DNA of 20,219 nucleotides from Acidobacteriota bacterium (GCA_003224075.1 QHYF01000029.1:1-20219), one strand, 5' to 3'. Positions 7,114 through 15,140 are shown, counted from the stretch's first letter. The notes: generated by a model from the sequence alone, not told the origin. Numbers and translations are program-made.

Positions 7114-8352
7114 ATGTTCCTGCACATCTTCTATTGGATCGTGCTAGCTCTGGCGGCCGCGCCGCTGGCTTATTACCTTCTGTCGCTTTATTGCGTCATA
7201 GGTTATTTCCACGAGCTGCGGAAATCGCATCCCTTGACATCCACGTTCGCGCCGCCCGCGAGTATTCTGAAACCCGTGCGCGGTGTGGACCACGAAGCCT
7301 ACGAGAATTTCGCAAGTTACTGCCGGCTCGATTATCCCGAATACGAAATCATTTTTGCAGTGGCAGAGCCAGATGACCCCGTCGTGCCCGTCATCGAGAG
7401 ATTGCAAGCCGATTTTCCAGACTGCCCCATCCGGCTGGTCAAAGGTGTGGCAAGAGTGGGGGCCAATCGCAAGGTAAATAGCCTGTGCCGCCTTGTTCAT
7501 GAGGCAAAATACGACCTCGTAGTCATGAGCGACAGCGATGTGCGCGTGGAACCTGACTATTTGAGGGTCGCGACCGCACCGCTCTCCGATTCCGAAGTGG
7601 GTGCGGTAACCGCCTTTTACCGGTGCAGGACCAATGGCGGGGTCGCGGCGGATTTGGACGCGCTGGGGATGTGCCTGGACTCCGCCCCTGGCGCGCTCGT
7701 GGCGCGACGGCTTGAAAAGAAAATGCAGTTCGCCTACGGCTGGACGATGGCGACCACCAAGAAACACCTTGGGGAGATCGGCGGGTGGGAAGGGATGGCG
7801 AATTTTCATTCCGACGATTTCGAGCTCGGGAACAGGATTGCGCGCCGCGGGTATCGCGTCGAGCTGATGCGGAAGCCGGTGTGGATGGTGTTTCCACGCG
7901 AGACGATCAGACAGCTTGTTGGTCATGAATTGCGGTGGTCCATCGGTTTGAAGAACGTGCGGCCCACGGGATATCGGGGTCTAATACTGACGCATGGGTT
8001 GCCCTGGGCCTTGTTGGCCGCGGGGGTAGCTGTTGGAGCCGGATGGACCGGAGTTGCCGCAGCGTATTTATTGGCTTACGTAGTCTTGCGCTTGGGGCTG
8101 GCTTGGATCACGGGAGTTTGGGGGCTGGGTGATAGCGGCGTGTCGAAGAAGCTGTGGCTCGTTCCGCTGCGGGACGCCATCAGCTTTTTCGTTTGGGTCG
8201 GGGGATTTTTTTCAGAAGAAATCATGTGGCGCGGCCTGGCCTACCGCGTGCAAAACGGACAACTTTATCCAGTGCCGAGTGCGAGTCTCAGGAAGGAAAG
8301 CGGGCCGCGTGGCGTGGGCGCCAGCATCACGAGTCCAGAAAATATTTCTTGA
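7114..8352 (+). CDS. hpnI: Hopanoid-associated glycosyltransferase HpnI, copy 1 (diverged)
   Basis: This is a membrane-bound GT2-family glycosyltransferase related to ceramide glucosyltransferase. HpnI is thought to attach N-acetylglucosamine to bacteriohopanetetrol. The product has an N-terminal TM helix, a catalytic domain with SILKPVRGVD, the metal-binding DxD motif (MSDSDVRV), the catalytic-base region HSDDFELG and HELRW in place of QxxRW, then three C-terminal TM segments. Compared with copy 2 the acceptor-side segment is altered (HELRWSIGLKNVRP instead of HQVRWARTVRLCRP) and there is an extra hydrophilic tail of about 25 residues. ATG 7114 (MFLHIFYW) aligns with the copy 2 start; ATG 7087, 27 bases upstream, is possible. 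About 230 bases separate it from the transporter pair. Confidence 0.82.
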   Translation: MFLHIFYWIVLALAAAPLAYYLLSLYCVIGYFHELRKSHPLTSTFAPPASILKPVRGVDHEAYENFASYCRLDYPEYEIIFAVAEPDDPVVPVIERLQADFPDCPIRLVKGVARVGANRKVNSLCRLVHEAKYDLVVMSDSDVRVEPDYLRVATAPLSDSEVGAVTAFYRCRTNGGVAADLDALGMCLDSAPGALVARRLEKKMQFAYGWTMATTKKHLGEIGGWEGMANFHSDDFELGNRIARRGYRVELMRKPVWMVFPRETIRQLVGHELRWSIGLKNVRPTGYRGLILTHGLPWALLAAGVAVGAGWTGVAAAYLLAYVVLRLGLAWITGVWGLGDSGVSKKLWLVPLRDAISFFVWVGGFFSEEIMWRGLAYRVQNGQLYPVPSASLRKESGPRGVGASITSPENIS

Positions 8353-8555
8353 AAACAAACTGTGCTGATTTTGCGAGGGCCGCCACCGCCCAGCACGGGT
8401 CCTGGTGCGCGTATCCATCTAGGCGCGCGTGGCTGGTCTCCCCCTGTGACCGAAAGAAAACTCGCCGAATAAACTGCCCATTGTAAGACAAGCTGCTAGA
8501 GTTTTGATTAAAGTCAGCATGAATGGTGACTTTCACGAATGGAAAGCAAGCCAGC

Positions 8556-9731
8556 ATGATGCCGTTCTACGCAATGTGGCGTGACGCATTGCTGATCCTG
8601 GCGGCGACCCCGCTGGTTTACTACGCTCTGGCCATCTTGGTAGCGGTGCAGTTTTTCCGGAAACAGCGGGCACGACCCCTGCCAGAATATTCTCCACCCG
8701 TAAGCCTGTTGAAACCGGTGCGTGGAGTCGACTTCGGTTCCTACGAGAATTTCGTAAGCTTTTGCCAGCAGGACTATCTCGAATATGAAATCTTGTTTGC
8801 CGTGAATGATGACCGGGATCCGGCGGTGCCGCTGATCCAACGCATCGTCGAGGAATTTCCGGAGCGGCGGATTCGCCTGCTCGTCGGCGCGGAGCATCTC
8901 GGCGCGAATCGCAAAGTGAACAAGCTGGCGTGGCTCGCTCGGGAGGCGCGACACGATGTGTTGGTGTTGACAGATGGCGATGTGCGCGTGGTGCCGAGGT
9001 ATTTGCGGGAAGTTGTGGCGCCGTTGGCGGATCGAAAGATTGGGGCGGTAACGTCGTTTTACCGTGCAATCGCCGAGAAGAGTCTCTGGGCGGAGCTCGA
9101 AGCTGTTGGCGCTTCCAGTGATTTTTTCGCCGGAGTGCTGATGGCCGGGTGGACGGAAGGGATCCGCTTCGCTCTTGGGGCGTCTATCGCAACGACAAAG
9201 GAATGGCTCGGGAAAATTGGGGGCTTTGAGGTTTTTGCCGATGCGCTTGCGGATGACTACGAGGTGGGCCAGCGGATCGCCAAAGCCGGAGGCGAGGTCG
9301 TGCTTTCTCGGGAGGCCGTTTGGACGATGTATCCCGCGCAGACCCTCGGCAGCTTTTGGAATCATCAAGTGCGGTGGGCACGCACCGTGCGATTGTGCAG
9401 GCCACTGTCCTATGTAGGACTGCTTTTTACGCAAGGGCTGCCGTGGGCTCTGCTCACGGCTATAGTGGCGCCAGCGAAATGGATTGCGGGCGTCTATCTC
9501 GTTGCGTATTTGATCTTGCGTTTCGCGATGGCGTGGACGGTCGGAATCTGGGGTGTGAGGGATGAAGTGCTGCGCAGAAAGGCTTGGCTGGTGCCGCTGT
9601 ACGACGCGATTCATTTCGTGGTCTGGCTGGCGAGCTTTGGCTCGAATCACATTCGATGGGGCAATGTTGAATATGTGATTCGGAAAGGGCGGATGGTGCT
9701 CATCCGTGGACGAGACAGAACCGAGGAATAG
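8556..9731 (+). CDS. hpnI: Hopanoid-associated glycosyltransferase HpnI, copy 2
   Basis: This second GT2-family HpnI is tandem to copy 1 and clearly paralogous to it along the whole length (SLLKPVRGVD, GANRKVN, GDVRVVPRYLR, ATTKEWLGKIGG). It has an N-terminal TM helix, the DxD motif (LTDGDVRV), ALADDYEVG as catalytic-base region, HQVRWARTVRLCRP for the processive/acceptor motif, and three or four C-terminal TM helices. This copy keeps the more usual HQxRWAR sequence and so is the better candidate for the standard N-acetylglucosamine transfer to bacteriohopanetetrol. ATG 8556 (or 8559) has GGAAAG about nine bases upstream; ATG 8523 lies in frame but lacks a Shine-Dalgarno. No hpnK deacetylase is seen nearby. 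Confidence 0.85.
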   Translation: MMPFYAMWRDALLILAATPLVYYALAILVAVQFFRKQRARPLPEYSPPVSLLKPVRGVDFGSYENFVSFCQQDYLEYEILFAVNDDRDPAVPLIQRIVEEFPERRIRLLVGAEHLGANRKVNKLAWLAREARHDVLVLTDGDVRVVPRYLREVVAPLADRKIGAVTSFYRAIAEKSLWAELEAVGASSDFFAGVLMAGWTEGIRFALGASIATTKEWLGKIGGFEVFADALADDYEVGQRIAKAGGEVVLSREAVWTMYPAQTLGSFWNHQVRWARTVRLCRPLSYVGLLFTQGLPWALLTAIVAPAKWIAGVYLVAYLILRFAMAWTVGIWGVRDEVLRRKAWLVPLYDAIHFVVWLASFGSNHIRWGNVEYVIRKGRMVLIRGRDRTEE

Positions 9732-9787
9732 TCCGTGGAAGATGCTTCGCGGATATGAGAGGGAACGGCCCGCGCCTCGACGTGCGG

Positions 9788-9816
9788 TTGACGGCTCCGG
9801 GAATCCCGATTAAATT
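9788..9816 (+). promoter_or_regulatory. Candidate sigma-70 promoter for tRNA-Gln
   Basis: TTGACG at 9788-9793, a 17-base spacer, and TAAATT at 9811-9816 form a plausible -35/-10 pair on the + strand. It lies about 120 bases upstream of the tRNA gene and just after hpnI copy 2. A second -10-like TAGAAT at 9824-9829 has no good -35. Confidence 0.4.
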
Positions 9817-9939
9817 AGATAGGTAGAATCGCGGCTGTCCCGATCCACGGGAATGTGCAGCGATTCGTTTTTGTTCCCTTCGAATGTGACGGCTGAGTGG
9901 TCTGTCCACGTGCGGCGGCCGAGCAGCCGGCCCAACGGA

Positions 9940-10014
9940 TGGGAGGTCGTCCAATCGGTAGGACTCCAGACTCTGGATCTGGCTATCCTGGTTCGAGTCC
10001 AGGCCTCCCAGCCA
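9940..10014 (+). tRNA. tRNA-Gln (anticodon CTG)
   Basis: A full cloverleaf can be drawn. The acceptor stem is TGGGAGG (9940-9946) with CCTCCCA (10004-10010), discriminator G and encoded CCA (10012-10014). The D stem is GTCC/GGAC. The anticodon stem is CCAGA/TCTGG with loop CTCTGGA, so anticodon CTG lies at 9973-9975. The variable loop has four bases. The T stem is CCTGG/CCAGG with loop TTCGAGT. The unusual first base U is typical of bacterial tRNA-Gln. It marks the point where + and - strand gene blocks converge. Confidence 0.95.
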
Positions 10015-10162
10015 ACGCTTTGCTCCCCCAGGTACTGTGGTTGTGCTTCCGATTGACCTAGGCTAATCCACCTCCAATCCAGATTGCCGGTCACCCTCGA
10101 TTTAGCGCTTTTGTACGCGCAGCATGGCAGGCAGAACAAACGTCACCGCAGGAATCAAACAA

Positions 10163-10303
10163 CCAGGGAATCCAATTCACTGAGCCGAGTATGGCGAAGG
10201 TGGACCGCTTGGGGTCCGTCGGCTCGAAGGCTCCCCTCTTGATTCCGCCGCAGATGATGCGCCGAATCCCCCGGTCAACGCGGTCCTGTTTTGCAATCAG
10301 CCT
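10163..10303 (-). pseudogene. C-terminal remnant of a TetR-family regulator
   Basis: Translating the - strand from 10303 gives RLIAKQDRVDRGIRRIICGG, then IKRGAFEPTDPK, then FAILGSVNWIPW. This aligns without gaps to the C-terminal domain of the intact TetR of this window (LLAKRDRYEEGLRNLIASG, GEFVPCDP, AILGALNW), with about 20 identities over some 48 residues by eye. The HTH half is absent: the similarity begins directly at the hcrB stop codon (TAA 10305-10307), and similarity fades after NWIPW. So the 5' part was deleted and hcrB, or whatever preceded it, now abuts the fragment. It has no start codon and cannot make a working regulator. The rest of the gap between hcrB and tRNA-Gln (10015-10162) shows nothing I can name. 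Confidence 0.65.
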
Positions 10304-10304
10304 C

Positions 10305-11327
10305 TTATTGGTGCCGTGTCAAAAGTAAATTCACAGGCCGCATGTCATCGCCGCGCAGTTCCCGCAGGGCATAGGTCACAAATTCAGCGGTCACTCGCTT
10401 ACGCCACGTCATGTCGAAATCCGTATTATCGAGCGGCTTGGCGATACGAGCGGCGACTGTGGCAGCCTCCGCGATTGTTTCCTGATTCAACGGACGCCCC
10501 TGTAAGTACTCTGCTGCTTCCGCAGCAACCAGCGGACGGCAAGCTGCGGATCCAACGGCAATGCGCGCATCTTCAACTACACCGTTCTTGGAGAAGCGCG
10601 CTGCCGCAGCCACGGACAGCACCGGAAAGTCAAACGATCCCCGGCGCCGCAGTTTCCAATACGTGCTCTTCCAACCCTGCAGCGAATCCAGCACCACTTC
10701 CGCCAGAATTTCATCAGGCCTGCGTTTGATGTAGTCGATGCCATCATTGTTGTAAAGCTCGGAAAGCGGCATTTCGCGTTCTCCCGAGCGCGACACCAGG
10801 CGGACGCGGGCACCGAGGGCCATCAGTGCCGGCGCTGTGTCCGTCGAGGACACAGCCATGCACTTTGAACTTCCCGGTGCGACCCAGCACGTTGTTCCGT
10901 CTTTCTTTAGGCAGAAGTTGATCGACTTCCTCCACTCGTAGCTTTGATCGTAGTAATTGCACCGCGTATCCAGACAGATGTTTCCCCCGAGCGTTGCCAT
11001 ATTGCGGATCTGCGGCGTAGCCACGACGGACGCCGCTTGCGCCAGCGCCGTCAATCCATTTCGGAAACGCGGATCTCCAGCGATATCGGCGAGTGTGAGG
11101 CATGCGCCCAGTCGCGCGCCCGAATGCCCCAGTTCAACGTGGCTCAAACTCTGAATGTGACGCAGACTCATCAGCGTCCGCGGCACTTGCTGCCGCCGTT
11201 TCATGTTTGGAAGCAAATCCGTGCCACCGGCGAGAGGCATCGCGTTCGTTTTCTCGCCGTCCAGGATACGCGCGGCTTCTTCCAGTGTGCGCGGCGCGCG
11301 GAACTCGAATAGAGGCAGCCGCATCAT
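10305..11327 (-). CDS. hcrB: 4-Hydroxybenzoyl-CoA reductase, FAD-binding beta subunit with extra [4Fe-4S] site
   Basis: This is the flavin subunit of the xanthine-oxidase-family enzyme that removes the para-hydroxyl of 4-hydroxybenzoyl-CoA. The 340 residues contain the FAD pyrophosphate motif MPLAGGTDLLPNMK (30-43) and ATLGGNICLDTR (111-122). The diagnostic point is the inserted loop with C123, C139, C147 and C156 (TRCNYYDQ, NFCLKK, TTCWVA, SKCMAV). HcrB of Thauera has this [4Fe-4S]-binding loop; ordinary CO or xanthine dehydrogenase flavin subunits do not. In the family it lets electrons flow from ferredoxin towards the Mo site. The start is the ATG at 11327, whose ATGA overlaps the hcrA stop by four bases; the longer frame to 11411 lies within hcrA. 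Confidence 0.88.
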   Translation of the reverse strand: MMRLPLFEFRAPRTLEEAARILDGEKTNAMPLAGGTDLLPNMKRRQQVPRTLMSLRHIQSLSHVELGHSGARLGACLTLADIAGDPRFRNGLTALAQAASVVATPQIRNMATLGGNICLDTRCNYYDQSYEWRKSINFCLKKDGTTCWVAPGSSKCMAVSSTDTAPALMALGARVRLVSRSGEREMPLSELYNNDGIDYIKRRPDEILAEVVLDSLQGWKSTYWKLRRRGSFDFPVLSVAAAARFSKNGVVEDARIAVGSAACRPLVAAEAAEYLQGRPLNQETIAEAATVAARIAKPLDNTDFDMTWRKRVTAEFVTYALRELRGDDMRPVNLLLTRHQ

Positions 11328-13840
11328 GACGCGAGTACCTTCTCTTTTTCTGGTCGAGGTTTCGCGCGCCGGGCAACATCGTTCACTGCGTTTCCATCTC
11401 CTCCCTCCCACGGAGGCGGAACACGCAGGGGTTCTGGCCAGTTGACATGCGGAAAATGGCTCGGTCCAAATCGTGGTTCGCGTCCAGCTTTCTTTTCGGC
11501 CAGCGCCTTCATGATTTTTTCCGGTGTTATGGGAACTTCATCGATCCTCACTCCGACGGCATCGTAGACCGCGTTGGCCACCGCTGGCATGATTGGCAGA
11601 AGGGGCCCCTGCCCAACTTCCTTTGCACCAAAGGGCCCGCGCGGATCAGGTTCCTCGATCAGCTCGGTGATCACATCGGGCATATCGAGCGACGTCGGGC
11701 TCTTGTATTCAAGGATTGAGGGGAACTTATGCACCAGCGCATGAGAAAGCCTCTTCGGAAGACGGCGGAACTCCTGCTCCTCCATTAGCGCCTCGCCAAG
11801 CCCCATGTACACGCTACCTTCAACCTGGCCGCGGGCGAGAGGCGGGTTTAATGCGCGACCGATGTCATGCGCGATCCATATTTTTGGAACAGCGATCCAG
11901 CCTGTCGTGGCGTTTACTTCAACTTCGACTACTGCTGCCGAATACGAATATGTTGGAGACGGTCCCACGCCGCCGCCTTTGTACAGTGCGGGAGACTTCG
12001 GCGGAGTGTAGGAGCCCACGGTTCCAATCGTGCCGAAACGAGCTTCGGCCAGGCAAATCGCTTCCTGGAACGTGACGCTCTTTTCCGGCGCAGTGGAATC
12101 GAACACGCGCCTGTCAGCAAAGCGCAACCTTTCTCTTGGCACTGCGAGTTTTTCCGCGACCGCTTCTGCGAGCAAAGCTTTACCGCGTTCGGCCGCCTGC
12201 AAGGCTGCGTTGCCGGCCATCAGCGTGACGCGGCTGGAGTACGAGCCAAGGTCGACTGGTCCGAGGTCCGTATCGCCCGTGAACAAGCGGACGTCAAACG
12301 TGTCGATACCGAGAACTTCGGCGACAATTCCGGCGAGTACATCGTCCGATCCCTGCCCGATTTCTGTCGCGCCGCAGAAAATCGTGACGCCGCCACTGCG
12401 GTCGAATTTCAATTGAACGCCGGAGTGAGGCATATTGTTCCAATAAATCGGAAGCCCGGCTCCAGTCAGATAGGCGGAGCAAGCCAGACCCACGCCGCGG
12501 CCCTCAGGGAGCTTCCGAAATTTCTCTTTCCAACCGGAGAGCTGGACAACTCGGCGAATACACTCCGCGAGATTGACGGTTCCCAGCCGGAAGAAATTGG
12601 CTGTCATCGCGTTCGAAGATTCAACGATGCCGAGGCGGAGATCAGCCGGGTCCATCTTAAGTTTCTCTGCGATCTTATCGAGCTGTACCTCTTGGCCGAA
12701 ACGCGGCTGAGGAGTGCCATGCCCGCGCTTGGGTCCGCAGGGCGGTTTGTTGGTGAAGGTGCGGCAGCCCTCGTAACGATAGCGCGGGATGTGGTACGTG
12801 GTCGTTTGCAATGCACCACAGTAAAACGTGCTGGCGACCCCGTACGAGCCGTACGCGCCACCGTCGATCAACGTCTGGAGATGCATTCCAGTAATCGTGC
12901 CATCCTTCTTGACGCCGGTTTTGAATTTCATCAGGACGGGGTGCCGCCCCCGGTGGCAATAAAAGACCTCTTCACGCGTCAGGCAAATCTTGACCGGCCG
13001 GTCCAGCACGAGCGCCGCCTTGGCCACGACGATCTCGTGATTGAAAGGATCGCTCTTGCCTCCAAAACCTCCGCCGTTGGGCGTGGCAATCACACGAATA
13101 TGTGCCGCGGGCATTTCCAGAACCTTGGCAAGAGCGCGGTGAAGGTAGTGCGGCGTCTGCGTGCTGGACCAGATTGTCAGCTTTCCATCGGGATCCTTGA
13201 TGGCCACCGCCGCGTGTTGCTCGATGGGAAGATGTGTATTCCCTTGATAGAAAAAACTGTCTTCGAAGATTTCATCCGCTTCGGCAAAGCCTTCTTCCAC
13301 ATTGCCAAACTCCAGCGCTACCAGCTTGTGAATGTTGCCTTCTTCCCCGTATTCGTGGATTCGTGGCTCCGGAGTCGCCAGAGCTTCCTCGGGGTTCGAT
13401 ATCGTCTTCAAAACTTCATACTCGACGTCGATCAAGTCCAAAGCTTCGAACGCAGTGAGTTCCTCTCGCGCGATGACCGCAGCGACGGGATCTCCAACAT
13501 GCCGCACATGATCGACGCAGAGGGCTTGCTCGTCTTGGCTCACTGGAAGAATTCCGTACTGGATCGGCAGGTCTTTGCCCGTCAGCACCAGATATACTCC
13601 CGGGCAAGCGAGCGCGCGTGACGCATCGATCTTTCGAATGCGTGCGTGGGGATGTGGAGACCGCAGCAGCTTGCAGTGCGCCATTCGGGGTAGGAAAATG
13701 TCGTCGGCGAAGCGCGTCTGGCCGGTCACTTTTGCGCGAGCGTCGACCCGTCGGCGGGGAACACCAATCACACGAAATTCGTGCCCATTTGCTTTTGAAT
13801 GGCTGTCCGTTGACTTCGTCGAATCCTTTTCCTCCGGCAT
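11324..13840 (-). CDS. hcrA: 4-Hydroxybenzoyl-CoA reductase, molybdenum-binding alpha subunit
   Basis: This large subunit carries the molybdopterin cofactor and active site. The 838 residues show the family motifs in order: substrate/Moco domain start near VPRRRVDARAKVTGQTRFADD (27-47), GGGFGGK (256-262), PKRGHGTPQPRFG (370-382), EIGQGSDD (493-500) and GPFGAKEVGQGP (735-746), whose Glu741 is the conserved catalytic glutamate of the family. It is about 60-70 residues longer than typical HcrA. The surplus is mostly a Pro/charged C-terminal tail after about residue 780 that ends EKEKVLAS. The start is supported by AAGGAGG four bases upstream of ATG 13840. hcrC ends 44 bases before and hcrB overlaps the stop, so the three subunits are one operon. 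Subunit identity as 4-HBCR rests mainly on the partner HcrB. Confidence 0.87.
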   Translation of the reverse strand: MPEEKDSTKSTDSHSKANGHEFRVIGVPRRRVDARAKVTGQTRFADDIFLPRMAHCKLLRSPHPHARIRKIDASRALACPGVYLVLTGKDLPIQYGILPVSQDEQALCVDHVRHVGDPVAAVIAREELTAFEALDLIDVEYEVLKTISNPEEALATPEPRIHEYGEEGNIHKLVALEFGNVEEGFAEADEIFEDSFFYQGNTHLPIEQHAAVAIKDPDGKLTIWSSTQTPHYLHRALAKVLEMPAAHIRVIATPNGGGFGGKSDPFNHEIVVAKAALVLDRPVKICLTREEVFYCHRGRHPVLMKFKTGVKKDGTITGMHLQTLIDGGAYGSYGVASTFYCGALQTTTYHIPRYRYEGCRTFTNKPPCGPKRGHGTPQPRFGQEVQLDKIAEKLKMDPADLRLGIVESSNAMTANFFRLGTVNLAECIRRVVQLSGWKEKFRKLPEGRGVGLACSAYLTGAGLPIYWNNMPHSGVQLKFDRSGGVTIFCGATEIGQGSDDVLAGIVAEVLGIDTFDVRLFTGDTDLGPVDLGSYSSRVTLMAGNAALQAAERGKALLAEAVAEKLAVPRERLRFADRRVFDSTAPEKSVTFQEAICLAEARFGTIGTVGSYTPPKSPALYKGGGVGPSPTYSYSAAVVEVEVNATTGWIAVPKIWIAHDIGRALNPPLARGQVEGSVYMGLGEALMEEQEFRRLPKRLSHALVHKFPSILEYKSPTSLDMPDVITELIEEPDPRGPFGAKEVGQGPLLPIMPAVANAVYDAVGVRIDEVPITPEKIMKALAEKKAGREPRFGPSHFPHVNWPEPLRVPPPWEGGDGNAVNDVARRAKPRPEKEKVLAS

Positions 13841-13884
13841 TCACCCTCCTTGTTCCCTGTCCGATCGCAACCGTAGCGCGGAAA

Positions 13885-14400
13885 CTAAGTCTCAGAGTTG
13901 TTTTGCCCTGCGATCTTGACTATTGCGGCTTCGACAGCCTCAAAAATTTGGAGATAGCCCGTGCACCGGCACAAGTTGCCCGAAAGCGCTTCTCGGATTT
14001 GATCGCGATTGGGATGCGGATTCTGATCCAGCAAGGCTTTCGCCGTCACCAGGATTGCCGGCGTGCAATATCCGCACTGTGCCGCTCCAAGATCGGCAAA
14101 GGCATCCTGCAATGGATGAAGTTTGCCTTCTTCTCCGAGCCCTTCCACGGTCAGGACTCGCCTTCCGTCGCACTCGAGCGCCAGCACGAGACAAGAAAGC
14201 ACGGCCTTGCCATCCAGAAGAACCGCGCAAGCCCCGCATTCCCCCAGTTCACATCCATGCTTCGTGCCGGTATGACCGAGATCCTCACGGAGGACCTCCA
14301 GCAACGTCTTATACGGTGCGAAGGAGACGTCAACCTCTTCGCCGTTCAACGTGAATCGTATCTGTGAGGTCTTCTGGGATTCGATGGACAGTGTGGCCAC
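13885..14400 (-). CDS. hcrC: 4-Hydroxybenzoyl-CoA reductase, [2Fe-2S] gamma subunit
   Basis: This small iron-sulfur subunit passes electrons between the flavin and Mo subunits. It has the plant-type ferredoxin motif CELGECGAC plus a later Cys, and the second all-helical [2Fe-2S] domain with CGYC and CRC (QCGYCTPAILV and LSGNLCRCTGY), the classical eight-cysteine pattern of the xanthine-oxidase family. The length of about 171 residues is normal. The best start is GTG at 14400, with AGAGG nine bases upstream; TTG at 14406 would be too close to it. The gene begins 22 bases after tetR, so tetR-hcrC-hcrA-hcrB form one unit. Confidence 0.88.
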   Translation of the reverse strand: MATLSIESQKTSQIRFTLNGEEVDVSFAPYKTLLEVLREDLGHTGTKHGCELGECGACAVLLDGKAVLSCLVLALECDGRRVLTVEGLGEEGKLHPLQDAFADLGAAQCGYCTPAILVTAKALLDQNPHPNRDQIREALSGNLCRCTGYLQIFEAVEAAIVKIAGQNNSET

Positions 14401-14422
14401 GCTCAATCACCTCTCGAAAACA

Positions 14423-15133
14423 TTACCTTGCCGTTGCACGCTTTCTTACTTCTTGCCGAGCCTGTTCGTGCATGCTCTCATGAAGCTCTCTGCCAGATGA
14501 AAGTCGCTCAAGAGCATTCGGTTTAGCCAGCAACCCGCGGATCAGATAATCTGCGAATCCGTCCGCGATCTCCGCCGCCGTTAACGGGCCTTCCGGGCTG
14601 AACCACTGCACGCTCCAATTCAAGGCTCCAAGAATGGCCCGCGCAGCAAGCGCCGGATCGCAGGGGACGAATTCTCCCGATCGGGCGCCACTGGCGATCA
14701 AATTGCGTAAGCCTTCTTCATAACGGTCGCGTTTGGCCAGAAGATAACGCTGCTGGCGGCTCGGCAGCGCCGTCAAGAGATGCGCCGTGGAACCCTCGAC
14801 TTCGTCGAGTACGCACCGCAAATGGGACGCAATCATCAGACGCAATTTCGATGCCGCGCCTGTTCGCATCCTGCGGGCCTTGTCGAGCGCGGCAATCATG
14901 CGGTCCAGGGAATTGTCCTGACAGAAGTACAGAATCTCGTGCTTCCCCCGGAAGTAGTTGTAGAGATTTGCAGGCGAAAGGGCGGCCGCAGCCGCGATGT
15001 CGCGCATGCCGGTTTCCGCGAACCCACGGACGCGAAACTCCTTTCCCGCGGCGCGCAGGATCTCCAGGCGCCGCGCAAGATAGCGCCGCCTCAAATGGCC
15101 GTTGCGCTGGCTCTTAGCTTGGCTGTTTGACAA
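14423..15133 (-). CDS. TetR-family transcriptional regulator of the hcr operon
   Basis: This is a DNA-binding regulator with an N-terminal HTH (about residues 24-66: ILRAAGKEF, MRDIAAAAALSPANLYNYF, GKHEILYF) and a C-terminal ligand domain of the type that ends DPALAARAILGALNWSVQWF. I choose TTG 15133 because GGAG (15141-15144) precedes it by seven bases and because a good promoter ends near 15188, leaving a short leader. In-frame ATG 15184 and GTG 15196 lie on the transcription start or -10. As the first gene of tetR-hcrCAB, with palindromes just upstream, it probably controls its own operon. Aromatic acyl-CoA is a likely ligand by context only. A 30-residue charged tail follows the usual domain end. 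Confidence 0.82.
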   Translation of the reverse strand: MSNSQAKSQRNGHLRRRYLARRLEILRAAGKEFRVRGFAETGMRDIAAAAALSPANLYNYFRGKHEILYFCQDNSLDRMIAALDKARRMRTGAASKLRLMIASHLRCVLDEVEGSTAHLLTALPSRQQRYLLAKRDRYEEGLRNLIASGARSGEFVPCDPALAARAILGALNWSVQWFSPEGPLTAAEIADGFADYLIRGLLAKPNALERLSSGRELHESMHEQARQEVRKRATAR

Positions 15134-15140
15134 TCTATAT

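Noticed and set aside
8362..8396. GTGCTG/CAGCAC inverted repeat after hpnI copy 1 as a terminator
   Set aside because: The loop exceeds 20 bases and no T-run follows, so it does not look like an intrinsic terminator.
10081..10162. Hydrophobic - strand stretch (LIPAVTFVLPAML) next to the TetR remnant as another gene fragment
   Set aside because: It is under 20 residues, ends in a stop, and cannot be assigned to any family with confidence.
11867..13621. Long + strand open frame of 584 codons opposite hcrA
   Set aside because: It is the antisense shadow of hcrA, whose conserved motifs on the - strand explain the lack of stops; the + strand translation has no recognisable domain.
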